The translations under genes and the position numbers were made by a program. From Seminavis robusta (lineage: Eukaryota > Bacillariophyta > Bacillariophyceae > Naviculales > Naviculaceae), in the NCBI GenBank assembly GCA_903772945.1, contig CAICTM010000132.1, forward strand, positions 1-64,000: DNA of 64,000 bases, read 5' to 3'. The stretch's first letter is position 1, and each line of letters opens with the position of its first letter. Below the pieces are notes generated by a model, which had not been told where the DNA came from, searched no databases, and was given only the letters and a program-made list of their open reading frames with translations. Shown piece after piece: positions 11,747 through 22,894 of this stretch.

Positions 11747-12402
11747 TGTGATTGTAGATAATTGAATGTAGTAGGTTGTGGTGTGATGAGGGTACTATTA
11801 TCTGTTCTGATTTGATTGGAAGAATGGTAGGCTACCTTTTCTAAAGTGTCGTGTATTTTCGTGTCGCACTCTCCAAGGGAAACGAACAGCGATGACAGCG
11901 GTGGAAACTGGACCGTACGATAGTGTTGAGCCAGTAGCTAGTCGTAAGAAAACCTCTCAATCCTGTCAATGGAATGATGAGGAGGGGTGACATCCATTGC
12001 TCACACAAGAACAACAAGACGAGCGAAGACTGAAGTGTGGAGGTGATCGCTGCCTGCCACCGTTGGCGACCAACTTGTTGTCTCGAACCTTATTGCATCA
12101 ATATTTCAAAACTGTGACTCACTCGGGAATGAAACATAGAGCACTTCGTCAGTCATGGATACTGGATCTTCCGGCAGGGGTTCGCTTCCTTTTTGGTTGG
12201 GTTGAGTGGAACCAGGAAGTGCCAAGGGCAGCCTTCGCATCGCACAATTATTGAGAACACACAAAAGCTGGCACAACACAAAGCACAAGGACCAGTTTCA
12301 TCCTCTTCCTGCCACAATCCTCTTTCATCCAAAAGGTATCCATCCAAACACCCAGAAAGAACAATCCATTCAAGTTGCAACTAGCAAAAAAAAAAGCAAA
12401 CC
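11747..12402. other. Shared upstream region of divergent genes
   Basis: This separates the minus-strand ankyrin/LRR-like gene from the plus-strand acetate kinase gene and probably holds both promoters. An A-rich tract (AAAAAAAAAAG) sits just before the acetate kinase ATG. No coding sequence or defined regulatory site is recognised. Confidence 0.35.
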
Positions 12403-13842
12403 ATGGCGAAACAGCAGTACATTCTCGCTCTCAATGCGGGTTCTTCGTCTCTCAAAGCATCTCTCCTCCAATCTCACAACAATGGTACCATCACCGAAGT
12501 GGCCCACTTTCTAGGAGAACGATTGAATACTCCCGGTGGTGTCATTCACCTGCCCCAACAAACTGAAATTGCGGAGCAAAATATGAGTCATGAACAAGCC
12601 CTCTCCCATGTCATTGACTATCTCCGAAAGGAACAGTTACTCGAGAATTTGGTCGCCATTGGACATCGCGTCGTCCATGGAGGGACCACCTTTACCAGTT
12701 CCGTTGTAGTAGAGCAAAAGGAATTGCAACAAATCAAAGATGTATCCCATTTGGCGCCACTGTAAGTTATCTAACAAGCAGATAATTGGCAGAAATGTTG
12801 AAAGTATGATTTGCTGTTTCCCCCGTTGTCACGAAAGCCAGCTAACTCTCATGTCCTCATTTTGTTTTCTTGTCACTTGCTTTTTTAATTTTGTTTCCGT
12901 CTTTGATTCCTACAATCCATCTCTCATGTTGACAAATTATGTTTATGCATATATTACAGCCACAATCCACACAATGTTGCCGGAATTGAAACCATGCAAA
13001 AACTACTCCAGGATCAGCCACAGCCCATTCCCAATGTCGCCGTTTTTGACACGTCCTTTCATAGTGCCATACCACCCGTGGCATACCAGTATCCACTGCC
13101 GCAAGAATATCGAGACCAACAAATGCGCAAATTTGGATTCCACGGAACCAGTGTCCACTACGTAACACTCCAAGCCGACCAACGACTCTCGCAGCTCAAA
13201 CACACCAATTGCGATGCCGAATCCGCCGAAGATGGATTCCATCTCATTGTCTGTCATTTGGGCAATGGTGCCAGTGTCACGGCCGTATCGCATGGCAAAT
13301 CCATGGATACCAGTATGGGATTTACACCCCTCAGTGGACTCATGATGGGGACTCGCAGTGGTTCTATCGATCCTAGTATCGTCCAATTTGCCTGCTCCAA
13401 ATTGGACAAGACGGTCGATCAAGTCACACACGACATGAACAAACGATCCGGGTTGACGGCGTATGGCGAAGACAGTGATATGCGATCGCTCTTGGCCAAA
13501 CGAGCGGCGGGTGATGAAAGTGCGACTCTGGCGGTGGACATGTTTGTCTATCGACTCACACAACATATTGCATCGAGTATGATTGCTCTCAAAGGACCGC
13601 TCGATGCCATTGTCTTTACGGCGGGAATTGGGGAACACTCGGCCGAAATTCGGCAATTGGCATGCGATCAACTCCATCAAAGTCTCTTGCCGCAATTGGC
13701 ATTGGATGCCACGCGCAATGCTAAAAATGGCAAAGCGTCCGATGGGGTTGTCTCACAAGAGGGAGCATGGCCCGTCATTTTGACCATTCCCACCGATGAA
13801 GAAGCCATGATTGCCAAGGAGTGCTTGCGATTGGTACAGTAG
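12403..13842 (+). CDS. ackA: Acetate kinase
   Basis: Two exons, 12403-12761 and 12960-13842, encode 413 residues, the normal family length. The 198-bp intron (GTAAGT...ACAG) restores LAPLHNPHNVAGIE. The enzyme interconverts acetate plus ATP and acetyl phosphate plus ADP. Family motifs are complete: NAGSSSLK with Asn11, GHRVVHGG with Arg89, His121, FDTSFHS with Asp150, FGFHGTS with His181, CHLGNG with His219, MMGTRSGSIDP with Arg252, and FTAGIGEHS near the C-terminus. These match the catalytic and substrate-binding residues of bacterial and archaeal acetate kinases. The protein starts directly with the first beta strand, so no plastid or mitochondrial presequence is seen and a cytosolic location is likely. 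The usual partner, phosphotransacetylase, is not in the window. Confidence 0.95.
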
Positions 13843-14265
13843 TGGAGGAGGAGAGCAAGTAAGTAACTAAGGAAGTAGGCAAAAAGACAATCGATTCGCT
13901 AGGCAGTGCGTCCGAGGACGATTGCAGCTGTCGGAGGAGAATCCACTACTTCAATACGATACTACACAATAGACTAATGCCATAGTAAGAAATATCGATG
14001 AAATACATAAGAACTTGGAACAATCTTCCCCCTTTTGGGGGTGGTGTACTTGGAGGGTCTCATTTTATTGGTAACCAATGGGGTATGGCAATATCCTACC
14101 GTATTGCAACGGGGGTTTAGATATCCAATCAATCTATCGGTGCTCAATCGCGTCTGGACTCGCTCCTGGACCCATGCGTCCGCCTATTGCGCTGACTAGT
14201 GACACTGTACTGGACGGGTTTTATAGATGGTATGTAGTGAATGCGGTATTCCTTCTATTGTAGTA
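13843..14265. other. Intergenic between convergent genes
   Basis: This holds the 3' ends of acetate kinase (plus) and the plastid-type protein (minus). Nothing else is recognised. Confidence 0.4.
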
Positions 14266-15216
14266 CTATTGAAACGTCCCATTCTCTTCTACAAATTCCT
14301 GTACCCTCTGATCGATTTCTTGCACTCGCGTGACCAGATCCGGATCCACTTGTTGTTGTTGAAAGCCTTCCAAGGCTTCTTGGGTCAATGCGGCCAATTC
14401 TTGCGCAAATTCGACGCCTCGCACCTGCAACCCCGCTTCTAATACGGCAATGCGTTCGATTTTGTCATCGTAAGCAATCAACTGTCCCAACACTAGAGCG
14501 CCTTCTCCCAAACAATCGACGGCCATTTCTTCGAGGATGCGGGCATGAATCACCAATAGTGTTTCTTTGAGTTTGAGACTGTCGGGTGTCACACTGGGAG
14601 CACTTTGAATGCGGTCGCATTCTCCTTCCAAATGACGTAAAAATCCTCGTGTAAATTCGTGGCGATGTTCTTGCAAAAATTGATCCAAGGATTCTTCTCG
14701 TTGTCGTTCTGTCTGACTTTTTGACAAAGTCGTCATGGTCCGAATGATTTTGCCCAACAATTGCTTGTGCTGATCATCCAGTTGTTTGGATTGTTCCACG
14801 AAATCTTCCACAAACGACACGATCATTTCCAGTGCTTCTTCTACTTTTGCCTTGTCAGTGTTGTCATTTTGCAGTGCCTCTTGTACCAATTCCGTCACGA
14901 CATGTCCCGGCATTCGCAGCAAGAGCTCGGCGTGTTTCGTGAGGAGCGATGGAATATGCTCGGGTCGATCCGATTCCAGTGCTGTGAGGACCTTGTCCAG
15001 CAGGGAGCGAAATTCGCGCGCTTGCGTCTGGTCTTTTTCTTTTTGGACACGTGGTGATTCAAAAAAATCGTCTCCCAAGGGAGGTCCATAGCGGCGGGTT
15101 GTAGCAAACAATACTAAGGAAGAATGATCCTTCCGGACCACAAAGGCAGACGCGGAGTCCAGCAAAAATGCCACTAGTAGCAGTGCCACGAGTACTAATG
15201 AAGCCAATTCTTGCAT
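14266..15216 (-). CDS. Plastid-targeted helical protein of unknown function
   Basis: A 316-residue single-exon protein with an ATG at 15216. The first 25 residues form a hydrophobic signal peptide (LVLVALLLVAFLLDSASA) followed by Phe. This SASA/F junction is the diatom ASAFAP-type signal for import into the four-membrane plastid, and the Ser/Arg-rich stretch after it fits a transit peptide. The mature part is almost entirely charged helix with many Glu, Gln and Leu (for example VEEALEMIVSFVEDFVEQSKQLDDQHKQ, given here only in part as VEEALEMIVSFVEDFV), so it is probably coiled coil or helical bundle. No enzymatic motif is seen. Targeting is inferred from the presequence; the role is unknown. 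Confidence 0.75.
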   Translation of the reverse strand: MQELASLVLVALLLVAFLLDSASAFVVRKDHSSLVLFATTRRYGPPLGDDFFESPRVQKEKDQTQAREFRSLLDKVLTALESDRPEHIPSLLTKHAELLLRMPGHVVTELVQEALQNDNTDKAKVEEALEMIVSFVEDFVEQSKQLDDQHKQLLGKIIRTMTTLSKSQTERQREESLDQFLQEHRHEFTRGFLRHLEGECDRIQSAPSVTPDSLKLKETLLVIHARILEEMAVDCLGEGALVLGQLIAYDDKIERIAVLEAGLQVRGVEFAQELAALTQEALEGFQQQQVDPDLVTRVQEIDQRVQEFVEENGTFQ

Positions 15217-15994
15217 GTTGCGTCTTTTCGATCTTGTATAGGTGAGCTCTTACGAGCCTTGGATTTGTTGGCTGTTGAGGATGATGGGTGGACCCTGCGA
15301 ACTGTGATCTTTTGATGGTTAAACCAGCTGCGCTGGAAAGACACAAGGATCGTCCATAACGAAATTGGACCGTGGCGTGGAAATGCTGCTGGACACCTCT
15401 CATTCGTACCGGTGGTACATACTGTTACTGTCAGAGTGTCTCTCGGTCGTGCTGCATGCTCTCAGTTATGCTTCTAGCTAGCTTGCTGGGGGTGGAGAAA
15501 TCCAGATCCATCCCATGCGACGACCAAGACATTGGTAGACAGTGGTTGACAGCGGGCGGTAAATGGCTTTTTAAACAGTGGTAAAATGTGGTATACCAAG
15601 GACAGTGGTAGATAGTGGGTAGGAAGTGGTGAAAGTACTAGTGCCTTTGTTTCATGACACGGTGGTCGGAAATGGTACCATGGCACTAATGGTCCTGGTG
15701 AACATGGGGTGGCAATAATAAAAGTTTCTCCATCCCCCTGATGTGCCAGCTATCGGTCGGTTTCCACGATGAGACTGGACCCACCGGTTCGCTTCCCTCA
15801 AAGTTTCAACTGATGCGTTCTGTGTGGTTTGGCGACTTGATCCTTGTGTTCGGTGATCATTGCTCCTCTTTGACTCATTATTATTATTGCGTCGACTTCT
15901 TTCTCTCTTCGAAAGATAGAGAGCCCACAGCAGTGTCCACCAACTCTCGGTCGTAGTACGGTACGGTAGTTGAGAATTCGATTCGGTTGCAACC
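15217..15994. other. Shared upstream region of divergent genes
   Basis: This lies between the minus-strand plastid-type gene and the plus-strand Cys-rich protein gene. It includes repeated GTGGTA(G/A)A-like words near 15530-15640 (AGTGGTTGACAG, AGTGGTAAAAT, AGTGGTAGATAG, AGTGGTGAAAG). No gene is seen. Confidence 0.35.
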
Positions 15995-17230
15995 ATGATC
16001 ATTCGGTTCGACTTTGCCAAAGGAGAAAAACTGCTCGTCGACGGCGATGCAGGGGAACATCCGATCTTTGAAAGTCCCCTCATCAAAGATATCATTGACT
16101 GCCACCAAGAAAATGGGAACGGTGGTCCAGTAATCGTTGAGCTACCGTCCTTTATTGATCACTCTTCCATGAATGAGTATTGCCTTTTCCTGATCAATCT
16201 ACATCAGGGCGGAGACGAAGAAATGGAATTTGGAAAATACTACGAATTGACTTATCAGACTGTATATCAAGATCATCGACATTACTGGCGATGGGCAAGC
16301 TCACAGAGCAAGCCCTCTCCCAAGATGCAAGCCTTTCTGGATTGGGTCGAATTCTACCGTGGCGGCTGCAAACCGGAGTCTCCAAAGTTGCTTCTTCCCA
16401 TTGCCAAGTACTTTCAAATGGATATGTGCGCCAGGTGTGGAGTGATGGATTCATTGTCGGCGGATCAGCTGGAAAAGGGCTTTCAGCCTTGCTGCCGAAC
16501 GAAATGGCCAAGAACTCCTGTGGTACCTGATTGGGACACTGTCACAAAGAGCTCGGGAAACAAACAGAAAGTCTGGAGGGAGGCGTGGGATCAGGCAGAC
16601 AAGGAACGCAAGGAGACAGGTAGAGTAGTCTGTGGAAGCGACGACATCTTATGCAAAGATTGCGTCTTCCAGGAAGGTTGCCAAAGGTGCAGGCAGTACG
16701 AGTGCGAAGACTGTAAGCAGGACACCGATACACCCAAGGTTTTCCAGGAGTGGCACGATGGCTTTCCCAATGCAGACTACGAGGATGAATATGGTCGAAG
16801 GTCTGACTGTGAGTATCGGGCTATCAACAAAAGCCGCTGCTTGAGGCACTATTGTAGGCGCAGAATCTGCGACGGGTGCAGTGTGGAGTGTCAGGAGTGC
16901 CACCGGAAAGCCTGTGACTCCTGCAAGGAGGATCTGAACACCTGGTGTGAGCAGTGCAGGATCACAATCGAGAACAATGATGATGTCGCCATTGGGCCAA
17001 TTGATCGTACAGAATACGTTTGTCGGGAATGCTTTGATCGTCGGCCTCACTTTTGTGGCTGTGGGAATCCCAGTTACGACCCCAATGCTGTAGCGGAGGA
17101 TGATGAAGAAGACGAGGATAATTCAGGAAGCGAGGAAGAGCCAGAGGAGTACTACGATATTCTAGCTCCAGAGGATTACCCGCAGCATGATTATGATTCC
17201 GAGGGGGCGGTGCCGCACGACTGGTACTAG
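15995..17230 (+). CDS. Cys-rich, probably zinc-binding protein
   Basis: A 411-residue single-exon protein with an ATG at 15995. The first 70 residues (SPLIKDIIDC, VIVELPSFIDHSSM) are faintly like the Skp1/BTB fold, but this is not certain. From residue about 148 the protein is rich in CxxC pairs: CARCGV, CKDCV...CQRC...CEDC, then CRRRICDGC, CQECHRKACDSC and CEQC, and near the C-terminus CRECFD and FCGCG. Spacing of this kind normally coordinates several zinc ions, as in RING, PHD or LIM-like modules, but the pattern fits none of them exactly. The last 50 residues are very acidic with Tyr. No signal peptide is present. The function is unknown; a scaffold or ubiquitin-related role would be a guess. 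Confidence 0.7.
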   Translation: MIIRFDFAKGEKLLVDGDAGEHPIFESPLIKDIIDCHQENGNGGPVIVELPSFIDHSSMNEYCLFLINLHQGGDEEMEFGKYYELTYQTVYQDHRHYWRWASSQSKPSPKMQAFLDWVEFYRGGCKPESPKLLLPIAKYFQMDMCARCGVMDSLSADQLEKGFQPCCRTKWPRTPVVPDWDTVTKSSGNKQKVWREAWDQADKERKETGRVVCGSDDILCKDCVFQEGCQRCRQYECEDCKQDTDTPKVFQEWHDGFPNADYEDEYGRRSDCEYRAINKSRCLRHYCRRRICDGCSVECQECHRKACDSCKEDLNTWCEQCRITIENNDDVAIGPIDRTEYVCRECFDRRPHFCGCGNPSYDPNAVAEDDEEDEDNSGSEEEPEEYYDILAPEDYPQHDYDSEGAVPHDWY

Positions 17231-17284
17231 ATCGTTGATGATGACAAAATGATTGGCAATAGTCACACGCCCCCGAACAACTTA

Positions 17285-18244
17285 CACACAAGACACACAC
17301 CCTAAGTTAATAATCAAACTGCAGATTCTATATTGAACTTGAAAAATGTAACTCACCGTCACTTGGGGACGCAATAGTGCTTGGCACCCATTGTCTCGTC
17401 CCCATTGGCCCAACTGAGCGTCCTGGAATCCCAAGGACAGCCTCGTTCCCGCGACCATTGCAGGACCAGCAAATAACCTCCCGAAGCATCCCAAGCAGAG
17501 GTCTCTTCATCTCATTTGCCCTTGCCCATTTCAGAATGTTCAACTGTGCATTTGGAGCCACAATTGAGATCGCAAGTGGATTCAGTCATGGTCTGTCGAT
17601 GAGCCCACTTAAGAAGGGCCAGATTGCCAAGTGCAGCAATGCGTGGATACACGTCAAAAACGTTGAGCCCCTCGGCATAGTGTGGCTTTCGAGCCCTGGA
17701 CTTGTCTCGGTCCCAGAATCTCGTACAGGGAGCTCCAAAATGTGTCTGTTCTGGTGGCCGAGCGGTGAAAAGGCCCATCTTTTACAACTGGAGGATGCTT
17801 CTCTTTGTCACAGTACTCCTGATAAAGTCGTTTCCATTGCTTGTTGACTCCTGCGACAAACGCATAGTGCCCAATGCCAACAAAGGGCAGGATGTTGCCC
17901 ATCCAAATATCGTTGTACTCCACCAATGAAGAGACGATAGCCCGAGCACCAGAGATTCCTGTTGGGTGACTCGAGGCGTTCTCAAGCGGCGCACAGCCGA
18001 TTTGATCGGAAGCCTTTATCACAGATGATACTCTAGAAAAAGATCCATCAGATTTGTCATATTTTGAAAAGGCCACTCTATGTGGTTTGACTGGTTGATG
18101 TTCGGGAACTTCAGGCAACCTACTAGAGTTGAATCGAGCATTCAAGATATCCGCACGGTGCTTCGAATAGTCCACCAATGATTGCAGAGAGGTATCCGCA
18201 CGGTGTTTCGAATAGTCCACCAACGATAGAAGAGAGGGTGCCAT
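17285..18244 (-). pseudogene. Decayed ankyrin-repeat gene
   Basis: An open frame from ATG 18244 to 17654 (196 residues) begins with two copies of a 15-residue unit containing SLVDYSKHRAD. It continues into YNDIWMGNILPFVGIGHYAFVAGVNKQWKRLYQ, quoted in part as ILPFVGIGHYAFVAGVN, the F-box-like start of a large diatom ankyrin family. Past that point, ankyrin-like fragments appear in other frames: AALGNLALLKWAHRQT near 17600, NAQLNILKWARANEM near 17520, and LGQWGRDNGCQ near 17400. The normal family reads as a long series of LxxLKWARxNGC units in one frame. The frame therefore changes at least twice, and this copy is most likely a pseudogene. An intron explanation was not found, since the needed splice sites are not evident. 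Confidence 0.6.
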
Positions 18245-18549
18245 GGTGTTTTGTTGCACAAGTAATAAAAGTATTGTTTCGTGAACTGGGGATTGTGCGT
18301 TCAGCATCGTCTCTTTCTTGAGAGCTTGGCTTCCCTGGGTGGGTCCTTCATAGCCACGACCCAGCGCGTGGACGTGATTTTTTGTTTGTTCCGTTCCTTG
18401 CCAGACTGCTCTGCTCTGTATGGCGGCTGTCTGTCTTTGGAAGTCAACAACATCCAAAAAACCATGTAGCTACAGAAGGATGGAATGTGCACTCCTCTTG
18501 GGCTTTAATAATTAAAAACCTGGTCTCGAGCTAGCTAGCATTGCCTTCA
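18245..18549. other. Short intergenic region
   Basis: The minus-strand frame is open upstream of ATG 18244, and another in-frame ATG lies near 18307, so part of this region may belong to the decayed ankyrin gene. Nothing else is recognised. Confidence 0.3.
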
Positions 18550-20953
18550 TCAGCATGGACCACAGCTGCACCCACAAAGTAAGGTGCCTTGGCACACATT
18601 TGCGGTGGTCTTTTTGCCGGTGCGGCCATGAGCTTCATGGCATTCCCTTTCATAACCACGCATCATGCCACACAGCTCATTAGGGATGCTCCCAGACAAG
18701 GATGTATTGGTAACCAGTAAGGTTCGCAAATTGGTCAAGGCAAGGAGCTCTGTGGGTAGAGTTCCAGACAAGTATGTGTCATGCAGTTGTAACTCCAGAA
18801 GGTTGGACATGAGGCCGATCTCAATTGGAATGGTGCCAATGAATTGATTCCCACTCATTCCTAGCCCTTTCAACGAAGTCAGGCTTGAAAACAAGCCCGG
18901 TGAGAGCTTGTCCTCTAGCTGGTTGGAACTCACGTCTAACGAAGTCAAGTCTGCATGAAAAGAGTACATGTTTGGTGAACTAAGATGACTATTCTGTGCC
19001 AAAACATCCCCCACTTGAGGACTTACTGCTTAGCTTTGATAATTCTGGTGGAATGCGCCCTGAAAGAGAATTTCCCCATAGTGCTAGAAACGTCTATGAA
19101 AAAGACCAAGATTGGCAAAGAACTGTAAGCATATCACTAGCTAGAGAACCAATCTATTTCACAGCTCCACTTACTAGCTGTTTCATTTGCCCCAGCTTGG
19201 AATCAACCCACTAATGTTCCAATCTCCAATGGTCAAGAACGTAAGATTGGACAACCTTGCAATTTCAGCTTGGTTTACGGAGATTAGTAAAATCTTGATG
19301 CCTTTTCTGGTACAACAAAAGATGACTTACTGGGTATTTGGGTGTTGGCATCATCAGCCTTGTTGGTCAGCAAGAGAGACTCCAGTTGGGGCATTCTTGC
19401 AACAAGTTTGGGCAGGAGTTTATCTGAGGCCAGTTGAGGGCCATCCTATATTCCAACCCATGTCAATTTTGTTAGTTTAAATAGTTCTAAAGGGACTGTG
19501 CCTGGAAACAATATGGAGTCCAGCATATTAGTGATGACAAATGCATGCAGAGTTGCAAGACACAGTAAAAAAGCGTACCTTTCAGCTGGGTCATGACTAC
19601 AGATATGCTTGTTAGGCAACCCAAATTGCCCAGTTCGGTGGGAACAGTTCCTGATATTCCAGTCCCCCCAAGGCCAAGCTCCCTCAAATCTGACAGGAGA
19701 CCCAGCTCTGTGGGCATTGTTCCTGATAGTTCCGTATGGAAAGTTCGCAGCTCTGTCAGTAATCCAACTTCCGTTGGGATCTACCCTTTCAACTCCATGT
19801 TCTTTGGCAATATCAGAACCTCCAAGTCTCCACTCAAAAGTGATAGCTCTGGTGGAATGGTTCCATCTAGCTTGTTTCCAAAAAGGACAAACATCTTATA
19901 TGCCCAGAATCATCACATGGCATGTAGTCTGAATAAGGAGCTTGCTGTTCCCAGTTGCACTCATGAACTTCCCAGTCAAGCCAGCCATCATGAAAGTCTC
20001 CCCTGGTGGAGAAGAAGAAGGTAGCCAAAGCAAATATTTGGGTCAACCTCCAATTGGGATAGGTTTGAATACTCAGTTGGTTCAGTTGGTTCAGTTGGTT
20101 CTCCAACATCCATTCATAAGCCTTGTGTTGGGGAGATCTATGGTCTTGTAGAGCTTCCAAAGTGTAGTCGGGAAGGTTTAGAGATGTCAGAAGGCCATCA
20201 ATCGAACTTGTTGGCGCTTGTGTGGCAGCGGGCAGCACTGGAGCCCTAACAAGCCCATTTTCTGTGACCAATTGGTTGTTGACTGTTCCACTCCCAATAC
20301 TTGGATTTACCACAACAAAAACCACCAGGAAAGTGGTCACAATGAGCATGCCAATAATCGTTTGAAGTGAAACATAACACACAAGTTTTCTTTTCCAAGC
20401 AGCTCTGTTTCTCGCGATGAAGGGGACTCCGTTGGGGAGCAATTCTTCCGATCCCTAATGGTTGATGGGATATGCGACAGCTTGGATATCGTTTTCCTCC
20501 CAGTTTTCTCCTTCATTGTCCAATCCCGAAGATCCACCTTCTTCTTGAAGAAGTGGGGCAATCCCATCAACAGGATATGCTCCTGGCTGTACAAACTCTG
20601 CTATGACATCACATGCGCCTCAAGGATGTCATACCAATACTGCAGCTTTGAATATTGACTTGTTCTGGTTCCTCCATATCACACATGAGACTTCTTGCTG
20701 GGCGTGACGCCTGATTGTGGGACTTCGGGAAACCCAGCTCTTTTCCCATCAAGTCAAAGCCATTATTCTGATCTAGACTCTTGGTATTGCCGGTATTATG
20801 TGGGCTGGGTGCAGTCAGATTCTCCCTTGGGTGTTGATTCCCTAGATGGTGGTCTCTTTCTCGAGAATTGCAGCTGTCTTCAAGTGCTGTTGCAATCCTC
20901 TGATCCACAATCGTCATCAGCTCAAAGTCGTCATCGCTATTATCAGTATTCAT
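18550..20953 (-). pseudogene. Decayed LRR receptor-like membrane protein
   Basis: The order is that of the large diatom LRR receptor-like family. An acidic cytosolic N-terminus starts at ATG 20953 (MNTDNSDDDFELMTIVDQRI). A region PGAYPVDGIAPLLQEEGG follows, then one membrane helix (LIVTTFLVVFVVV, near 20350), a FALATFFFSTRGD segment and CDDSGHIR. After that come LRRs of the plant type (GTIPPELSLL, GTMPTELGLLSDLRELGLG, GTVPTELGNL, GTLPTELLALTNLRTL, SIPNELCGM), and it ends in a Cys-rich tail at 18550. At least one intron is plausible near 19580-19500 (GTACGC...TTCCAG). Even so, the frame is broken several times: near 20615, a stop near 20457, a frame change near 19875, and a stop just before IPTEVGLL near 19785. 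I regard it as a pseudogene. Confidence 0.7.
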
Positions 20954-21666
20954 TGTCCGCCCTTCTTTGATTGATTTTGGGGACGGAAGCTCGAGATTTC
21001 CATACAAGCCGGGGTGAGAGTCGCCGAGACCATTAATAGCCCATCAGCTTGCTGCTTGTTTCGATCTTCGATGCATGCTTCGAACGGATCCAACCGAAGC
21101 ACGGGACAGCCGCCGCCGCAGTTACTGGCTCCTTACTGTCCAATTAGTGCCATTGTTGGCCCCCTAGTTACTGCAGTAAGTAATCCCATGCAGTAAGTAA
21201 TCTGCCTATGCAACAGGAATATCCAGTAAATGACAGTAAAAGCACAGTAATTAGCCTAAATTGATGTAATTACTGTAGTTTACTGCCTTCAATTGGCTCT
21301 AAATTACTGTGTATGATTACTGCTACTGAGGAATTACTGCATTACTGCCATTACTGCTCCTTTTACTGACCTCATGGCAGTAAGGAAAAAACAGTAAATA
21401 CCAACCAAGCGCCGCAGACGGTACCACGGTACAACCGAACCAAACAGCTAAGCTGGTAAAACCAACTCACTTGGTTTCCTGATACCGGTATCTGATATGC
21501 AGCGAGGCTGGGCAACCACCACACCAAGCCTCTCTAGCCAGCAGCTAGTAGACGCACTGAGTACATGTACGCCTTATCTACAGCAGATACGATTGTCCTG
21601 TAAAGTTGCCGTTGTAACTCCTCTTTTGATTTATCGAGCTACACGTATCTAGCTCTAGCTAGCTAG
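20954..21666. other. Intergenic, contains a TTACTG/CAGTAA cluster
   Basis: No gene. It contains the hexamer cluster listed separately (21122-21397) and, near 21650-21670, a run of CTAGCTAG units next to the 3' end of the methyltransferase gene. Confidence 0.4.
21122..21397. repeat. Cluster of TTACTG/CAGTAA hexamers
   Basis: About 18 copies of TTACTG or its complement CAGTAA lie in 276 bp. TTACTG is at about 21122, 21133, 21169, 21270, 21279, 21304, 21317, 21333, 21342, 21351 and 21363; CAGTAA is at about 21173, 21191, 21224, 21234, 21245, 21378 and 21391. In random sequence fewer than one copy would be expected. The copies are not a plain tandem repeat, because spacing and flanks vary. CAGTAA is concentrated at 21173-21250 and at the right end, TTACTG in between. 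Confidence 0.75.
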
Positions 21667-22894
21667 CTAGTTACGCTCCCACATAATCCACAAGAGCTGC
21701 ATGGGGGAATCTTCCAATTTTTTGGCATCAAACTGATCCATCCAAGCTTCCTGATTCATCCACAAGAAACGCTGCAGCCAGTTGGGATCCAAAAGCACCA
21801 CTAGAGAAAGCGCCACAGCACGATAAAAAGTCAAGGTGTGCTTGTGTCGTCCGAAATGATTTGGACACAAGACGGAAGTCATGTAATAGTCCTCGGTCAG
21901 ATTCTTTTCCATGATTTGGGTAAACTTGGCTCGTTTGGCATTCTGGGTCAATTGTCGTGTGGAATAGTCGGGGTAACATCCGGAATGGAACTTGTCCAAC
22001 AAGTAGTCATTGTAGCTGCGCGTCATCCAATGGGACTTGCCGATGGATCCGTAGTGCAAACAGGACGTCCAAGTGCGGCCCACCTTGCTGTCGGGAGAAA
22101 GAAACTTTTGGATGAGTTGAAAGAGTTGGGTGTAGATTGCATCCTGTTGTGCCACACTGGTTCTGCATTTGGAGGGAACATAGTGTTCAATCTGGATGGA
22201 TGGATGGATACATGCATGCAAGGTAAGAATCGAAACGAAACGAAATCCAAACTACAATTTGAGGTGAGCCAGTACATACAGTATCCCAACAAGTGACGGC
22301 ATCTGCCTTTCCATACAACTGTTTCTCAAACTCGGCATTTCCTCCAATTAACTTCCAATCCGTCAGCAGCACTGTGAGTCCCCGCTCCCGACAGACTTTG
22401 ACTTGAGCAGGTGTGATATTGATTCCAATGCCCGTCACACCACGGGTGCGCAGATAATTGAGCCAGTCACCACAGCCACAGCCACAATCAATGACAGTCA
22501 TGCCAGCTTGGAGCCCAAGTTGTTGATAACAAAAGTCAAACTTGTCTTGTTGGGCTTGGATGCGGTCCTTTTTGAAATTGCCATTGTAGTAGTTGAATCC
22601 ATAATCCAGTCCTCCACCAAGGGCACTGCCCGCATCGTCAATGAGATAGGACAAATTGTATCCTTGACGGAGCGTTCCATTCTCGTCGATAATGGAGAAT
22701 TTGTATCCGTAGTAGAGGATATCGTAAATGACGATAAAGACGAGGTAAAAGGCCAACACGGTGGCTGCCGACCCTGTCAATGTCATGGCCAAGCACAAGG
22801 ACGCGGCCCAAGTCGCCAGATTCAAGCAGCTGTTCCATGGCTGCCAGAGAAAGACCAGCTCGGACCAGTTGGGTTTCTGTTCAGTTGCGCCCAT
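21667..22894 (-). CDS. Cyclopropane-fatty-acid-synthase-like SAM methyltransferase
   Basis: Two exons on the minus strand, 22894-22280 and 22191-21667, encode 379 residues. The 88-bp intron (GTATGT...CCAG) joins CWDT to IEHYVPSKCR, where CFA-family enzymes have their conserved (F)EH segment. Residues about 27-61 hold one or two membrane helices. The SAM-binding motif I is VIDCGCGCGDW (134-144), followed by GIGINITPAQVKVC, the typical CFA post-motif I helix. The C-terminal half has the aromatic-rich WTSCLHYGS...YYMTSVLCPNHFG. The family transfers a methyl or methylene group from S-adenosylmethionine to unsaturated fatty acyl chains or related lipids. The N-terminal helices suggest a membrane-bound form. 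The exact substrate is unknown. Confidence 0.85.
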
